Below, piece after piece: positions 34,515-42,181 of a DNA stretch of 64,000 nt. The stretch comes from JANSWY01 sp965267245 (GTDB lineage: Bacteria; Bacteroidota; Bacteroidia; Cytophagales; Cyclobacteriaceae): contig OZ253939.1 in assembly GCA_965267245.1 (NCBI GenBank), forward strand, positions 3,410,001-3,474,000, in the 5' to 3' direction. The notes under the pieces were generated by a model that saw nothing but the letters and a program-made list of their open reading frames with translations, searched no databases and was not told the DNA's origin. A program made the position numbers and the translations under genes. Within the stretch, counting starts at the first letter, position 1. Every line of letters begins with the position of its first letter.

Positions 34515-34718
34515 TTATGCGAAAAAGTACAGCTGTATTATTATTCTATCTTCTTCTTTCCTCTTGAGCCAACCAAAATTATAGTTAGTGTCATTTGGGT
34601 TATCATTCCATTTGACTTTCATCCAATCTCCATTTAGTTCAACCGGAAAGAACTCGAAATCACTACCTACATCAAGGTTCACTTTTTCTCCATTGATATT
34701 TTTAAGTATGGGATTAAA
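34515..34718 (-). pseudogene. 3' remnant of a hypothetical gene
   Basis: The minus strand reads open directly after the TGA of the 34.7-kb TPR gene and ends at TAA 34515-34517. It encodes FNPILKNINGEKVNLDVGSD, then FFPVELNGDWMKVKWNDN, then FGWLKRKEEDRIIIQLYFFA. This looks like the C-terminus of an SH3-like Bacteroidota lipoprotein, with the G-D-W-x-K-V-K-W and G-W-L-K-x-K pattern. There is no start codon or N-terminal part, so it is a fragment left by deletion or recombination. It shares the frame of the preceding gene by chance or through a fused, now-stopped reading frame. Confidence 0.6.
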
Positions 34719-35456
34719 TCATCTGCTTTTTCTATCATTTTTATAATACTGAATATCTTTGTGCAAATTCCTCTTTAATTTCCTTTCGTAACCTGACATT
34801 GATTTAATTTCATCCAACATCTCTTCTATTAATCTTGTTGCGGCTTCTTCTTCTCCAGTTAAATCCAAAAATTTCGCATACTCTAGCCGTTGAAAATAAT
34901 TTGTATAGGGAATCTCCATCTGCAGGAATGTCTCTTGTGCCTTATCATTCATCCCTTTGTTATAATATGACCATGCCATATAGGCTTTTTCATTGCTTTT
35001 GTTAAAGTCTGGATTACTTGAAATTTGCTGACTATAATCTAAAACAGCTTCATGATTACCAACCATGTAATTTGCTTCGATAACTTTAATCAGTAGCGTA
35101 TAATCATCCTGATAAATGCCATTTAAACAGGACGTATAAATCTCCACAGCTTTCTCGTAATTACCCAGAAATAGATGTTCATCTGCTAATTGAATTCTCG
35201 TACTAATTGTATCCGAAAACTTTAATTCCTTTTCTAATTTGTTAATCCGGTAATTATTAATGACTACACCCTTTACCTCCTCCTTTAATGAATCCAATCC
35301 ATCTCGACTATAAAATCGGTGATATAAATAAACGAGACTCCCAACAAGTGGAAATAGTAATATAAACCATATCCATTTTTGTTCATCGTTCTTGCGAACG
35401 ACATGATAAACACAGAATACCTGGAGAATAATCACTGGTGTGAAAAACCTAAACAT
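34719..35456 (-). CDS. Membrane-anchored TPR protein
   Basis: ATG 35456 (MFRFFTPVIILQVFCVYHVV) is chosen over a TTG three codons upstream. The ~245-aa protein has an N-terminal pair of membrane helices with a PLDc_N-like motif (KWIWFILLFPLVGSLVYLYHRF), then a helical TPR region (~75-225: IQLADEHLFLGNYEKAVEIY, KAYMAWSYYNKGMNDKAQETF). Such PLDc_N-TPR proteins are common in Bacteroidota and are presumed to be scaffolds. It is preceded by junction repeat copy 2, 61 nt upstream, and followed in frame by a gene remnant. Confidence 0.8.
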   Translation of the reverse strand: MFRFFTPVIILQVFCVYHVVRKNDEQKWIWFILLFPLVGSLVYLYHRFYSRDGLDSLKEEVKGVVINNYRINKLEKELKFSDTISTRIQLADEHLFLGNYEKAVEIYTSCLNGIYQDDYTLLIKVIEANYMVGNHEAVLDYSQQISSNPDFNKSNEKAYMAWSYYNKGMNDKAQETFLQMEIPYTNYFQRLEYAKFLDLTGEEEAATRLIEEMLDEIKSMSGYERKLKRNLHKDIQYYKNDRKSR

Positions 35457-35516
35457 ATAAATCAATTACTTTTTTTTGACTTTGGTTGAGACTTTGTGCT
35501 AACATTCGGCTTATGT

Positions 35517-35673
35517 CCTTCCAATTATACGATAACTATAATCAAAAGCCAACTAAAATTTTCCAAGCAAATAGCCCACTGATTCAGGAAGTTCTTTTGA
35601 CGAGTAAATAAAATTATACTTCTCAAACGGAAAGGAGTCCTGGTAAAATGATAGTCACAGGTTTGGAAACTTG
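35517..35673. repeat. Junction repeat copy 2 (elements A and B)
   Basis: Element A (35517-35561: CCTTCCAATTATACGATAAC) and element B (35626-35673: GAGTCCTGGTAAAATGATAG, then TCACAGGTTTGG) match copy 1 in order, orientation and spacing. B begins 9 nt after the stop of the lipoprotein gene (35682). A lies ~61 nt before the TPR-gene start (35456). On the minus strand A reads as a TATAATTGG-like -7 region. The rest of 35457-35681 holds no gene. Confidence 0.7.
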
Positions 35674-35681
35674 CACGTGTC

Positions 35682-36200
35682 TCAAAAGGTTTCTTTAATC
35701 TCATCAATTAGCTGCTGGTTCTCCAGAGATTCAAGCTTTCGTTCTTCCTCAGTGCGTTGGTCTTGACAGTTGCGTTCGGTTAACCGGATTTGAAATTGGT
35801 TGTTCAATAAATCAACTAACGAGTCTCGTTCAATCTTAAGTCCGATGAGTTGCTTCGGAAGTCGTTCATAAACTCTGTGATATTTAACTGAATCCAAATC
35901 TCCAATTAACCAGTTCAAAGTTCCTTCATTTACAGTTCCTTCATACTTGATTATTGCTGGGTTACCAAGTTCATCAAGCCAGTTCACCAAAGTGTCAAAA
36001 GTCATTAAAGTATCATTCCGAATGTCTATTCTACGTTCATAAAAATCAATTCCTTGCAAATAAGCTGTTTGTTCGTTCACAATGTGTAGTTCGGTATAAG
36101 CGCCCGTGTATTCGCAGAAGTACCAGCTCCCAATAAATTCACTTGTTCGTGTTTGTTGGCAGGCTGTAACTAGAAGTAAAAGAAAGATTATTTTTCGCAT
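35682..36200 (-). CDS. Hypothetical lipoprotein
   Basis: The 172-aa protein has a lipoprotein signal (MRKIIFLLLLVTAC, Cys14), then a beta-rich part (FIGSWYFCEYTGAYTELHIV, GTVNEGTLNWLIGDLDSV) and a helical, charged C-terminus (EEERKLESLENQQLIDEI). The early GSWYFCEY-type start recalls lipocalin-like Bacteroidota lipoproteins, but no family is certain. It lies between junction repeat copy 2 (3' side) and copy 3 (element A, 52 nt upstream of the start). Confidence 0.7.
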   Translation of the reverse strand: MRKIIFLLLLVTACQQTRTSEFIGSWYFCEYTGAYTELHIVNEQTAYLQGIDFYERRIDIRNDTLMTFDTLVNWLDELGNPAIIKYEGTVNEGTLNWLIGDLDSVKYHRVYERLPKQLIGLKIERDSLVDLLNNQFQIRLTERNCQDQRTEEERKLESLENQQLIDEIKETF

Positions 36201-36559
36201 GGAAATGCACTATAACATTTGAATGTGAGTTTACCCTGTGACACATATCTACCTTCCAATTATACCAAACTATATCCAATAACCATATAAAATCACCCAT
36301 CAAACAGTCGTCTTACTCAAAAGATCTTCACGCCGAGCGACTAAATAATTCCAACATGCGGTTACATCATTGAATTCAGCGGTTGAATGACTGAATCGAG
36401 CGGTTTAGTGATTGCAGAGAGCGTCTGAGCTATAGAAACCAGCGGTGGAGTCGTTTAATGAAGCGGTTTTGTCATTTTAGCATGCGGCGGAATAGTTGAA
36501 TGGAGCGGTTGAGCCTTTGCAATCAGCGGATAAGCCTTTGAATACCTCGTCTGAGTAGA
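36201..36559. other. 359-bp gene-free region: junction element A copy 3 and a 21-bp repeat array
   Basis: No coding frame is supported. Both strands have frequent stops. It contains junction element A copy 3 (36252-36297, CCTTCCAATTATACCAAAC) just upstream of the lipoprotein gene, and then the 21-bp tandem array described separately. There is no element B here. Confidence 0.7.
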
Positions 36560-36567
36560 TCAATCCA
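36337..36567. repeat. Degenerate 21-bp tandem repeat, 11 units, exact period
   Basis: The motif GCGGTT or a variant begins at 36337, 36358, 36379, 36400, 36421, 36442, 36463, 36484, 36505, 36526 and (as TCGTCT) 36547, every 21 bp without a shift. The consensus is GCGGTTGAATCATTGAATCA, with best conservation in GCGGTT and in the A/T-rich second half (ATTGAAT). Units differ at many positions but never in length. The array stops inside the DUF4834 gene's 3' end (stop at 36560). Both frames are full of stops, so it is not coding. Confidence 0.85.
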
Positions 36568-36778
36568 CTTCCTCATAATCCACATACTCTCCCTCACCGC
36601 GGAAGTGTTTATCTTGTGCTGATGTCTGTTCCTGTGAACGGACGTTTACGTTGCTGTCTTTTGGTTGGAATGGTCTTTGGGCTTCCTGACCTCCCATGAA
36701 TAACATTTTGAAAAAGAAACCTCCTACCTTAAATATGAGATAAAGGATCAGGATTAATATGATTAAAAACTTCAACAT
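36560..36778 (-). CDS. DUF4834 family small membrane protein
   Basis: The 72-aa protein has one N-terminal transmembrane helix (LKFLIILILILYLIFKVGGFFF) and a short polar tail ending in EYVDYEEVD, as typical for DUF4834 of Bacteroidota. Function is unknown. Its last codons lie within the last unit of the 21-bp array. Confidence 0.75.
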   Translation of the reverse strand: MLKFLIILILILYLIFKVGGFFFKMLFMGGQEAQRPFQPKDSNVNVRSQEQTSAQDKHFRGEGEYVDYEEVD

Positions 36779-36813
36779 ACTCTCTTAAACTTAATTTGGG
36801 GTGCAGGAGTTCT

Positions 36814-36842
36814 AAAAGCCGCCAACTTTTATAATTGACGGC
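36814..36842 (-). terminator. Terminator after carB
   Basis: On the minus strand GCCGTCAA (36842-36835) pairs with TTGGCGGC (36825-36818), 8 bp with one G-T wobble and a 9-nt loop, followed by TTTT. It lies 18 nt after the carB stop (36860). Confidence 0.75.
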
Positions 36843-36859
36843 CCTTTCAAAATTATATT

Positions 36860-39673
36860 TTACTTACTCAAGTACAGATTTCTCTCTGAGTAGATCTCCA
36901 GGAAGTAATCATCCATTAAATCGTCAATGAAATATATGGCCTCTCCCGTTGATTTCATTTCCGGACCTAATTCCTTGTTTACATTAGGGAATTTATTGAA
37001 TGAGAATACGGGCTCCTTGATCGCATAACCATGTTTCTTGGGATTGAATTTGAAATCTTTCACCTTTTTCTCTCCCAACATCACCTTCACAGCATAATTT
37101 ACATATGGCTCTTCGTAGGCTTTACAAATGAATGGTACCGTTCTGGATGCTCTTGGATTAGCCTCAATGATATATACTTTGTCATCCTTAATCGCAAACT
37201 GAATGTTGATCAGCCCCACTGTATTCAGTGCCAGGGCAATTTTTCTGGTGTATTCCTCAATCTGTCTCACCACAAAATCTCCCAAATTATAAGGAGGCAA
37301 CACCGCATAGGAGTCCCCGGAGTGAATTCCGGCTGGCTCTATATGCTGCATGACACCAATGATGTACACATCTTCTCCGTCGCAAATTGCATCCGCTTCC
37401 GCTTCAATCGCACCATCCAGGAAGTGGTCAAGCAACACCCTGTTGCCAGGAATGTCTCTCAATGTATCCACAATGTGTGATTCCAGCTCCTGCTCGTTGA
37501 TCACAATCTTCATTCCCTGACCTCCCAATACATAAGATGGTCTCACCAATAATGGGAACCCAAGCTCTTTACTCAACTCAAGGGCTTCTTCAGCATCTTC
37601 TGCCACTCCAAACAATGGATATGGAATGTCATTTTCTTTCAGTAGGGTAGAAAATTCTCCTCTATCCTCTGCCAGATCCAGCGACTCGAAATTTGTTCCC
37701 AGAATCTTGATGTCATACCGCTCAAGTTTCTCAGCGAGTTTTAAGGCTGTTTGTCCTCCCAGCTGCACGATTACCCCAACTGGTTTTTCATGTAGAATAA
37801 TGTCATAAATATGCTCCCAGAAAACCGGCTCGAAATAAAGTTTGTCCGCCACATCAAAGTCAGTGGAAACTGTCTCCGGGTTACAGTTTATCATGATCGC
37901 TTCATAACCACATTCCTTTGCCGCCAGGATTCCGTGTACGCATGAATAATCAAATTCTATTCCCTGTCCAATTCTGTTAGGCCCTGAGCCCAATACAATG
38001 ATCTTTTTATTCTCAGAAGCTTCTGATTCATTCTCCTCACCAAAAGTAGAGTAGTAATAAGGTGTCTTTGCCTCAAATTCAGCTGCACAGGTATCTACCA
38101 GCTTGTAAACCCTGCGAATGCCCAGGTCATTTCTTTTGTTGAACACTTCACTTTCCAGACATCTCAGCAGGTGAGCAATTTGTCTGTCAGCGTATCCTTT
38201 TTCTTTGGCTTCCAGGATGAGCTCCTTTGGAATTGTGTCAAGGTTGTATTTTTCTATTTCTTTCTCAAGAACGATCAGCTCTTCTATCTGAAGTAAGAAC
38301 CAGGGGTCAATTTTGGTGAGCTTCTGAATGGTCTTAAATGGTATTCCCAATTTAAAGGCATCATAAATATGGAATAACCTGTTCCAGCTTGGGTGCTCCA
38401 GACTATCCAGGATTTGCTCCTGATTGGTCAATTCTTTTCCATCCGCTCCCAGACCATTTCTTTTGATCTCCAATGATTGACAGGCTTTCTGTAAGGCCTC
38501 CTGGAAATTTCTTCCAATTCCCATTACTTCTCCTACCGCTTTCATTTGCAAGCCAAGGTGCTTGTCAGATCCTTTGAATTTGTCAAAGTTCCATCTTGGT
38601 ATTTTCACGATGGTGTAATCCAATGCAGGCTCAAAGTAAGCAGAAGTGGTTCCAGTGATCTGGTTTTTCAGTTCATCCAGATTGTAACCTATCGCCAATT
38701 TGGCTGCTACTTTTGCAATTGGGTATCCCGTGGCTTTAGAAGCCAATGCTGAAGACCTTGACACACGCGGGTTAATTTCAATCCCGATGATCATGTCATC
38801 CTCAGGGTTCACGGCAAACTGGACATTACATCCTCCAGCAAATTGCCCAATTCCATTCATCATTTTGATCGCCAGGTCCCTCATTTCCTGATAAACAGTA
38901 TCAGGAAGTGTCATCGCTGGAGCTACGGTGATTGAGTCTCCGGTGTGCACACCCATTGGATCAAAGTTCTCAATGCTACAGATGATGATCACATTACCCA
39001 AATTATCTCGTAGCAATTCGAGTTCGTATTCTTTCCATCCCAGTATACTCTGCTCTACCAATACTTCATGTATAGGTGAGGCTTTCAAACCTGCTGTTAG
39101 GGCCTTGTCAAAATCTTCTTTCTTTTCCACGAAACCTCCACCAGTACCACCCAGCGTATAAGAAGGTCTGATTACCAGTGGAAATCCAATCTCCTGAGCG
39201 ATCTCTTTTCCTTTCAGAAATGATGTTGCAGTTTCACCTTTACATACATTTACTCCCAATTCATGCATTTTCAGCCTGAATTTCTCTCTGTTTTCGGTAG
39301 TCTCAATGGCGTCAATATCCACACCAATGATTTTCACACCGTAATGTTCCCAAATCCCTGCTTTGTCGCAATCTATAGCCAGGTTCAGTGCTGTTTGACC
39401 TCCCATAGTAGGAAGCACTGCATCTATCTGATGTTTTTCAAGAATCTCCTTGACAGATTTCTTGGTCAAAGGCTTCAGGTAAATGTTATCAGCAGTAACC
39501 TGATCGGTCATGATCGTGGCAGGATTTGAGTTGATCAGTGTCACTTCAATCCCCTCTTCCCTTAATGACCTGGCAGCTTGAGAACCCGAATAATCGAACT
39601 CACACGCCTGGCCAATAATGATTGGACCACTACCGATAATTAATACTGATTTAAGGCTATTGTCTCTAGGCAT
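36860..39673 (-). CDS. carB: Carbamoyl-phosphate synthase large subunit, form lacking the MGS domain
   Basis: CarB makes carbamoyl phosphate from ammonia, bicarbonate and two ATP. Both synthetase halves are present, each with the ATP-grasp motifs (SGPIIIGQACEFDYSGSQA and GSGPNRIGQGIEFDYSCVHG; RPSYTLGGTGGG and RPSYVLGGQGM; EINPRVSRSSALASKATGYP and EANPRASRTVPFICKA). The 937-aa protein stops right after STGEAIYF, where E. coli CarB (1073 aa) has its C-terminal MGS allosteric domain for UMP/IMP/ornithine. This short form is common in Bacteroidota, so allosteric control through MGS is absent. carA is not in the window. Confidence 0.95.
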   Translation of the reverse strand: MPRDNSLKSVLIIGSGPIIIGQACEFDYSGSQAARSLREEGIEVTLINSNPATIMTDQVTADNIYLKPLTKKSVKEILEKHQIDAVLPTMGGQTALNLAIDCDKAGIWEHYGVKIIGVDIDAIETTENREKFRLKMHELGVNVCKGETATSFLKGKEIAQEIGFPLVIRPSYTLGGTGGGFVEKKEDFDKALTAGLKASPIHEVLVEQSILGWKEYELELLRDNLGNVIIICSIENFDPMGVHTGDSITVAPAMTLPDTVYQEMRDLAIKMMNGIGQFAGGCNVQFAVNPEDDMIIGIEINPRVSRSSALASKATGYPIAKVAAKLAIGYNLDELKNQITGTTSAYFEPALDYTIVKIPRWNFDKFKGSDKHLGLQMKAVGEVMGIGRNFQEALQKACQSLEIKRNGLGADGKELTNQEQILDSLEHPSWNRLFHIYDAFKLGIPFKTIQKLTKIDPWFLLQIEELIVLEKEIEKYNLDTIPKELILEAKEKGYADRQIAHLLRCLESEVFNKRNDLGIRRVYKLVDTCAAEFEAKTPYYYSTFGEENESEASENKKIIVLGSGPNRIGQGIEFDYSCVHGILAAKECGYEAIMINCNPETVSTDFDVADKLYFEPVFWEHIYDIILHEKPVGVIVQLGGQTALKLAEKLERYDIKILGTNFESLDLAEDRGEFSTLLKENDIPYPLFGVAEDAEEALELSKELGFPLLVRPSYVLGGQGMKIVINEQELESHIVDTLRDIPGNRVLLDHFLDGAIEAEADAICDGEDVYIIGVMQHIEPAGIHSGDSYAVLPPYNLGDFVVRQIEEYTRKIALALNTVGLINIQFAIKDDKVYIIEANPRASRTVPFICKAYEEPYVNYAVKVMLGEKKVKDFKFNPKKHGYAIKEPVFSFNKFPNVNKELGPEMKSTGEAIYFIDDLMDDYFLEIYSERNLYLSK

Positions 39674-39797
39674 TTTTTATATGGAATTTTGAGGTAGGCA
39701 TAAATTGTCGCAAATTTAGTAGCCGGGAGCTTCCTGACAAACAATAGCCCGGAAAAAAATTCCACTTTTTTAATCTCAGGGAATTTCCATGAGACTA

Positions 39798-40520
39798 TTA
39801 CAAAGGCGCACTTGCAGAGCCAGTGATCTCATAGGTGTGCTCATCCTGCACGTAAACGATCACTGCCGCATTGGAAATAACCAAATCATTAGGAATGGAC
39901 ATTTCAATTTCTCCAGCAATACTAGCAGGGATCTGTAGAAATCCTCGAACCACATTGTCGTGAGCCAGTAATCGATTTCTGTTTTCCCCACGAGTTACAT
40001 TTGTTTTGATATTCCGCTCCACGAGCGCAAAATTGATCACCTTATTGGTAGTTGCCCCACTTAACCTAAATTCAATCGCTACCCTGGGCCCTTGATTATC
40101 CACTTCAAATTTCACTTGATGGGCAGCAGGAACCTGTAAGGCAGATTTGACAAGATACTCTGCCTTCACCCCATTGGACCCTACAAATTCATCTGTTCCG
40201 TTAATGATCATTTGAGGGGTATAAACTGAAGAAGACCTTAAAGCAATAGCATACTTTCGTTGACGATTAGTGTATGCTTTGGAACTAAATGGATCCTTCC
40301 ATCCCAGGTAATCCCAATAATCTACATGAAAAGAGAGACCGTAGACAGGTTTACCTTCAGCATTGTCAATGATCTTGCTCAATACTTTATCAGCGGATGG
40401 ACAAGAGGAGCATCCCTGTGAGGTATATAATTCCACTACCGCAAAACCAGCATGATTCTGACTCTTTATCTCTGTAGCAACCAACCAAATGACACCTGCT
40501 ATTATGAGGATTTTTTTCAT
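39798..40520 (-). CDS. DUF1223 thioredoxin-like secreted protein
   Basis: The 240-aa protein has a signal peptide (MKKILIIAGVIWLVATEIKSQ) and a DUF1223 domain: VVELYTSQGCSSCPSADKVL (CxxC at ~37-40), then LSFHVDYWDYLGWKDPF, then YTPQMIINGTDEFVGS. The CSSC pair resembles thioredoxin active sites, and a redox role outside the cytoplasm is likely but unproven. It is divergent from the cytochrome c/sugar dehydrogenase gene. A near-palindrome lies between them. Confidence 0.85.
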   Translation of the reverse strand: MKKILIIAGVIWLVATEIKSQNHAGFAVVELYTSQGCSSCPSADKVLSKIIDNAEGKPVYGLSFHVDYWDYLGWKDPFSSKAYTNRQRKYAIALRSSSVYTPQMIINGTDEFVGSNGVKAEYLVKSALQVPAAHQVKFEVDNQGPRVAIEFRLSGATTNKVINFALVERNIKTNVTRGENRNRLLAHDNVVRGFLQIPASIAGEIEMSIPNDLVISNAAVIVYVQDEHTYEITGSASAPL

Positions 40521-40579
40521 TAATTAAGTTTAATGAACAGATGTTAATAATCATGCCCCAACATACTTTTACACTATCC

Positions 40580-40599
40580 CTTGTTAGCATGCTGACAAG
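40580..40599. promoter_or_regulatory. 20-bp near-perfect palindrome between divergent genes
   Basis: The sequence CTTGTTAGCATGCTGACAAG differs from a perfect palindrome at one base pair. It lies 60 bp from the DUF1223 start and 86 bp from the sugar-dehydrogenase start, a place for a dimeric regulator acting on both genes. No matching factor is known. Confidence 0.35.
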
Positions 40600-40684
40600 A
40601 ATGTGTTTGACATTATTTTACGAAATGGTAACCTGCAATGCTCCAGGATTTTATTAGTTTTAATCCTTTAAACACAATCTTACT

Positions 40685-42121
40685 ATGCTTAAAAGCTCTC
40701 TTCCCCTATTCCTTTTGACAGCATGTTTATGGTCATGTGGAGGTAATTCAGAAAAATCAGCTAACGAAAATGAATCCTCTGTTGATTCTGCCATGATTCG
40801 CTCAGAGCAATTGTTTACCACTTATTGTTCAGGTTGTCACGGAGCGCAGATGCAGGCATTTGTGGACAGGAAGTGGAAGTTTGGGAACTCTACAGACTCA
40901 TTATACAGTACCATTACAAAGGGTAGGAATACAGAAGTGGGCGCTATGCCATCTTTCAAAGCTGGTTTTAGTGAAGATCAGCTTTCGGAATTGATTGCTT
41001 ATATCCAGTACGGCATTGAGAATGTAGATAAGTATAAATTCCAGGAAGAGACTGTAACAAGTAACAAATTCAAAACCGAAGACTTCTCCTACACAGCAGA
41101 TACCATTCTTACAGGTTTAGTAGATGTTTGGGGACTGGCATTCTTACCTGATGGAAACATACTTGTTACAGACAAAGTGGGTGATATGTATTTGGCTAAT
41201 GCTAATGGGGAGAAGACTAAAATAGAAAATGCACCTACTGTGAAATATGCCGGACAGGGCGGATTACTGGATGTGGAAATTGACCCCAACTATGATGAAA
41301 ACCCCTGGATCTACATTTCATATTCCAGGATAAAAGTAGAGGCTAATGATACATTGACGGCCAGTGCCGTTTCCAGGTATAAGCTTGAAGGCAATAAATT
41401 GACCAATGAGGAACTCATTTTTGAAGCATTACCATATTCCAAAAGATTTTGGCATTATGGATGTAGGCTGGAGTTTGACAGGGAGGGTTATCTTTTTGTG
41501 TCTGTTGGTGACAGAGGTGATCGGGATGTCAACCCACAAAGTCTTTCTGTTTTTCATGGTAAAGTCCACCGGATCAATTCTGATGGGACCATACCTGCTG
41601 ACAACCCATTTACTGATAATCCTGATGCTGCTCAAAGTATTTATTCCTATGGACACAGAAACCCACAAGGATTGGCTTACAACGCCCAAACCAATCAATT
41701 ATGGGAACATGAGCATGGTCCCAGAGGTGGAGATGAGATCAACATCATTGAACCGGGAACCAATTATGGATGGCCAGTGATTTCCTATGGTCTAAACTAT
41801 GACGGAACCACATTTACAAACATCACTGCGAAAGATGGTATGTCTCAACCGCTTCACTACTGGACTCCAAGTATTGCTCCATGTGGTATGGATTTCGTGA
41901 CAAGTGATAAATACCCAGGATGGAAGAACCAACTTTTAGTTGGATCATTAAGATTTCGATACATAAACCTTTGCAAAATAGAAGATGGAAAAGTTGCTTC
42001 TGAAGAGATCCTAATGAAAAATATGGGGAGGGTAAGAGTAGTAAGACAAGCTCCTGATGGATTCATTTACGTGGGGACAGAGGAACCGGGTGCAGTATAC
42101 AGATTAGTTCCAGCGGACTGA
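40685..42121 (+). CDS. PQQ-dependent sugar dehydrogenase with N-terminal cytochrome c domain, lipoprotein
   Basis: The 478-aa protein has a lipoprotein signal (LTACLWSCGG, Cys18). A cytochrome c domain (~38-115) follows, with CSGCH (48-52) and a likely distal Met88 (GAMPSFKAG). The rest is a six-bladed glucose/sorbosone dehydrogenase beta propeller (~125-475): DVWGLAFLPDGNILVTDKVG, GQGGLLDVEIDP, GGDEINIIEPGTNYGWPV. Soluble aldose dehydrogenases of this type need PQQ. Fusion to a heme domain suggests direct electron transfer from sugar oxidation to the respiratory chain. No pqq genes are in the window, so PQQ use is inferred from the family. Confidence 0.88.
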   Translation: MLKSSLPLFLLTACLWSCGGNSEKSANENESSVDSAMIRSEQLFTTYCSGCHGAQMQAFVDRKWKFGNSTDSLYSTITKGRNTEVGAMPSFKAGFSEDQLSELIAYIQYGIENVDKYKFQEETVTSNKFKTEDFSYTADTILTGLVDVWGLAFLPDGNILVTDKVGDMYLANANGEKTKIENAPTVKYAGQGGLLDVEIDPNYDENPWIYISYSRIKVEANDTLTASAVSRYKLEGNKLTNEELIFEALPYSKRFWHYGCRLEFDREGYLFVSVGDRGDRDVNPQSLSVFHGKVHRINSDGTIPADNPFTDNPDAAQSIYSYGHRNPQGLAYNAQTNQLWEHEHGPRGGDEINIIEPGTNYGWPVISYGLNYDGTTFTNITAKDGMSQPLHYWTPSIAPCGMDFVTSDKYPGWKNQLLVGSLRFRYINLCKIEDGKVASEEILMKNMGRVRVVRQAPDGFIYVGTEEPGAVYRLVPAD

Positions 42122-42181
42122 CCTATCTTTTTTGACCACACGGAAATCTTTATTTAGTTTTGCTTCATAAAACTAAGCTTT

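Noticed and set aside
34518..34568. A short plus-strand frame reading MRKSTAVLLFYLLLSS then TGA, like a lipoprotein signal with a lost lipobox cysteine.
   Set aside because: It lies antisense to the minus-strand C-terminal remnant, which has a longer, protein-like composition ending in a normal stop. No continuing frame follows the TGA.
33699..36300. Integron-like attC array.
   Set aside because: The junction repeats lack clear paired GTTRRRY and RYYYAAC cores, and no integron integrase is seen. The cassette idea is kept only as a hypothesis for elements A and B.
36337..36567. CRISPR array.
   Set aside because: The 21-bp units are contiguous and degenerate with no spacers of unique sequence, and no cas genes are present.
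37031..37480. Plus-strand frame of 149 codons within carB.
   Set aside because: It is antisense to the conserved CarB reading frame and has no independent support. Several other antisense frames (2420-2803, 7492-7782, 54027-54380) were rejected for the same reason.
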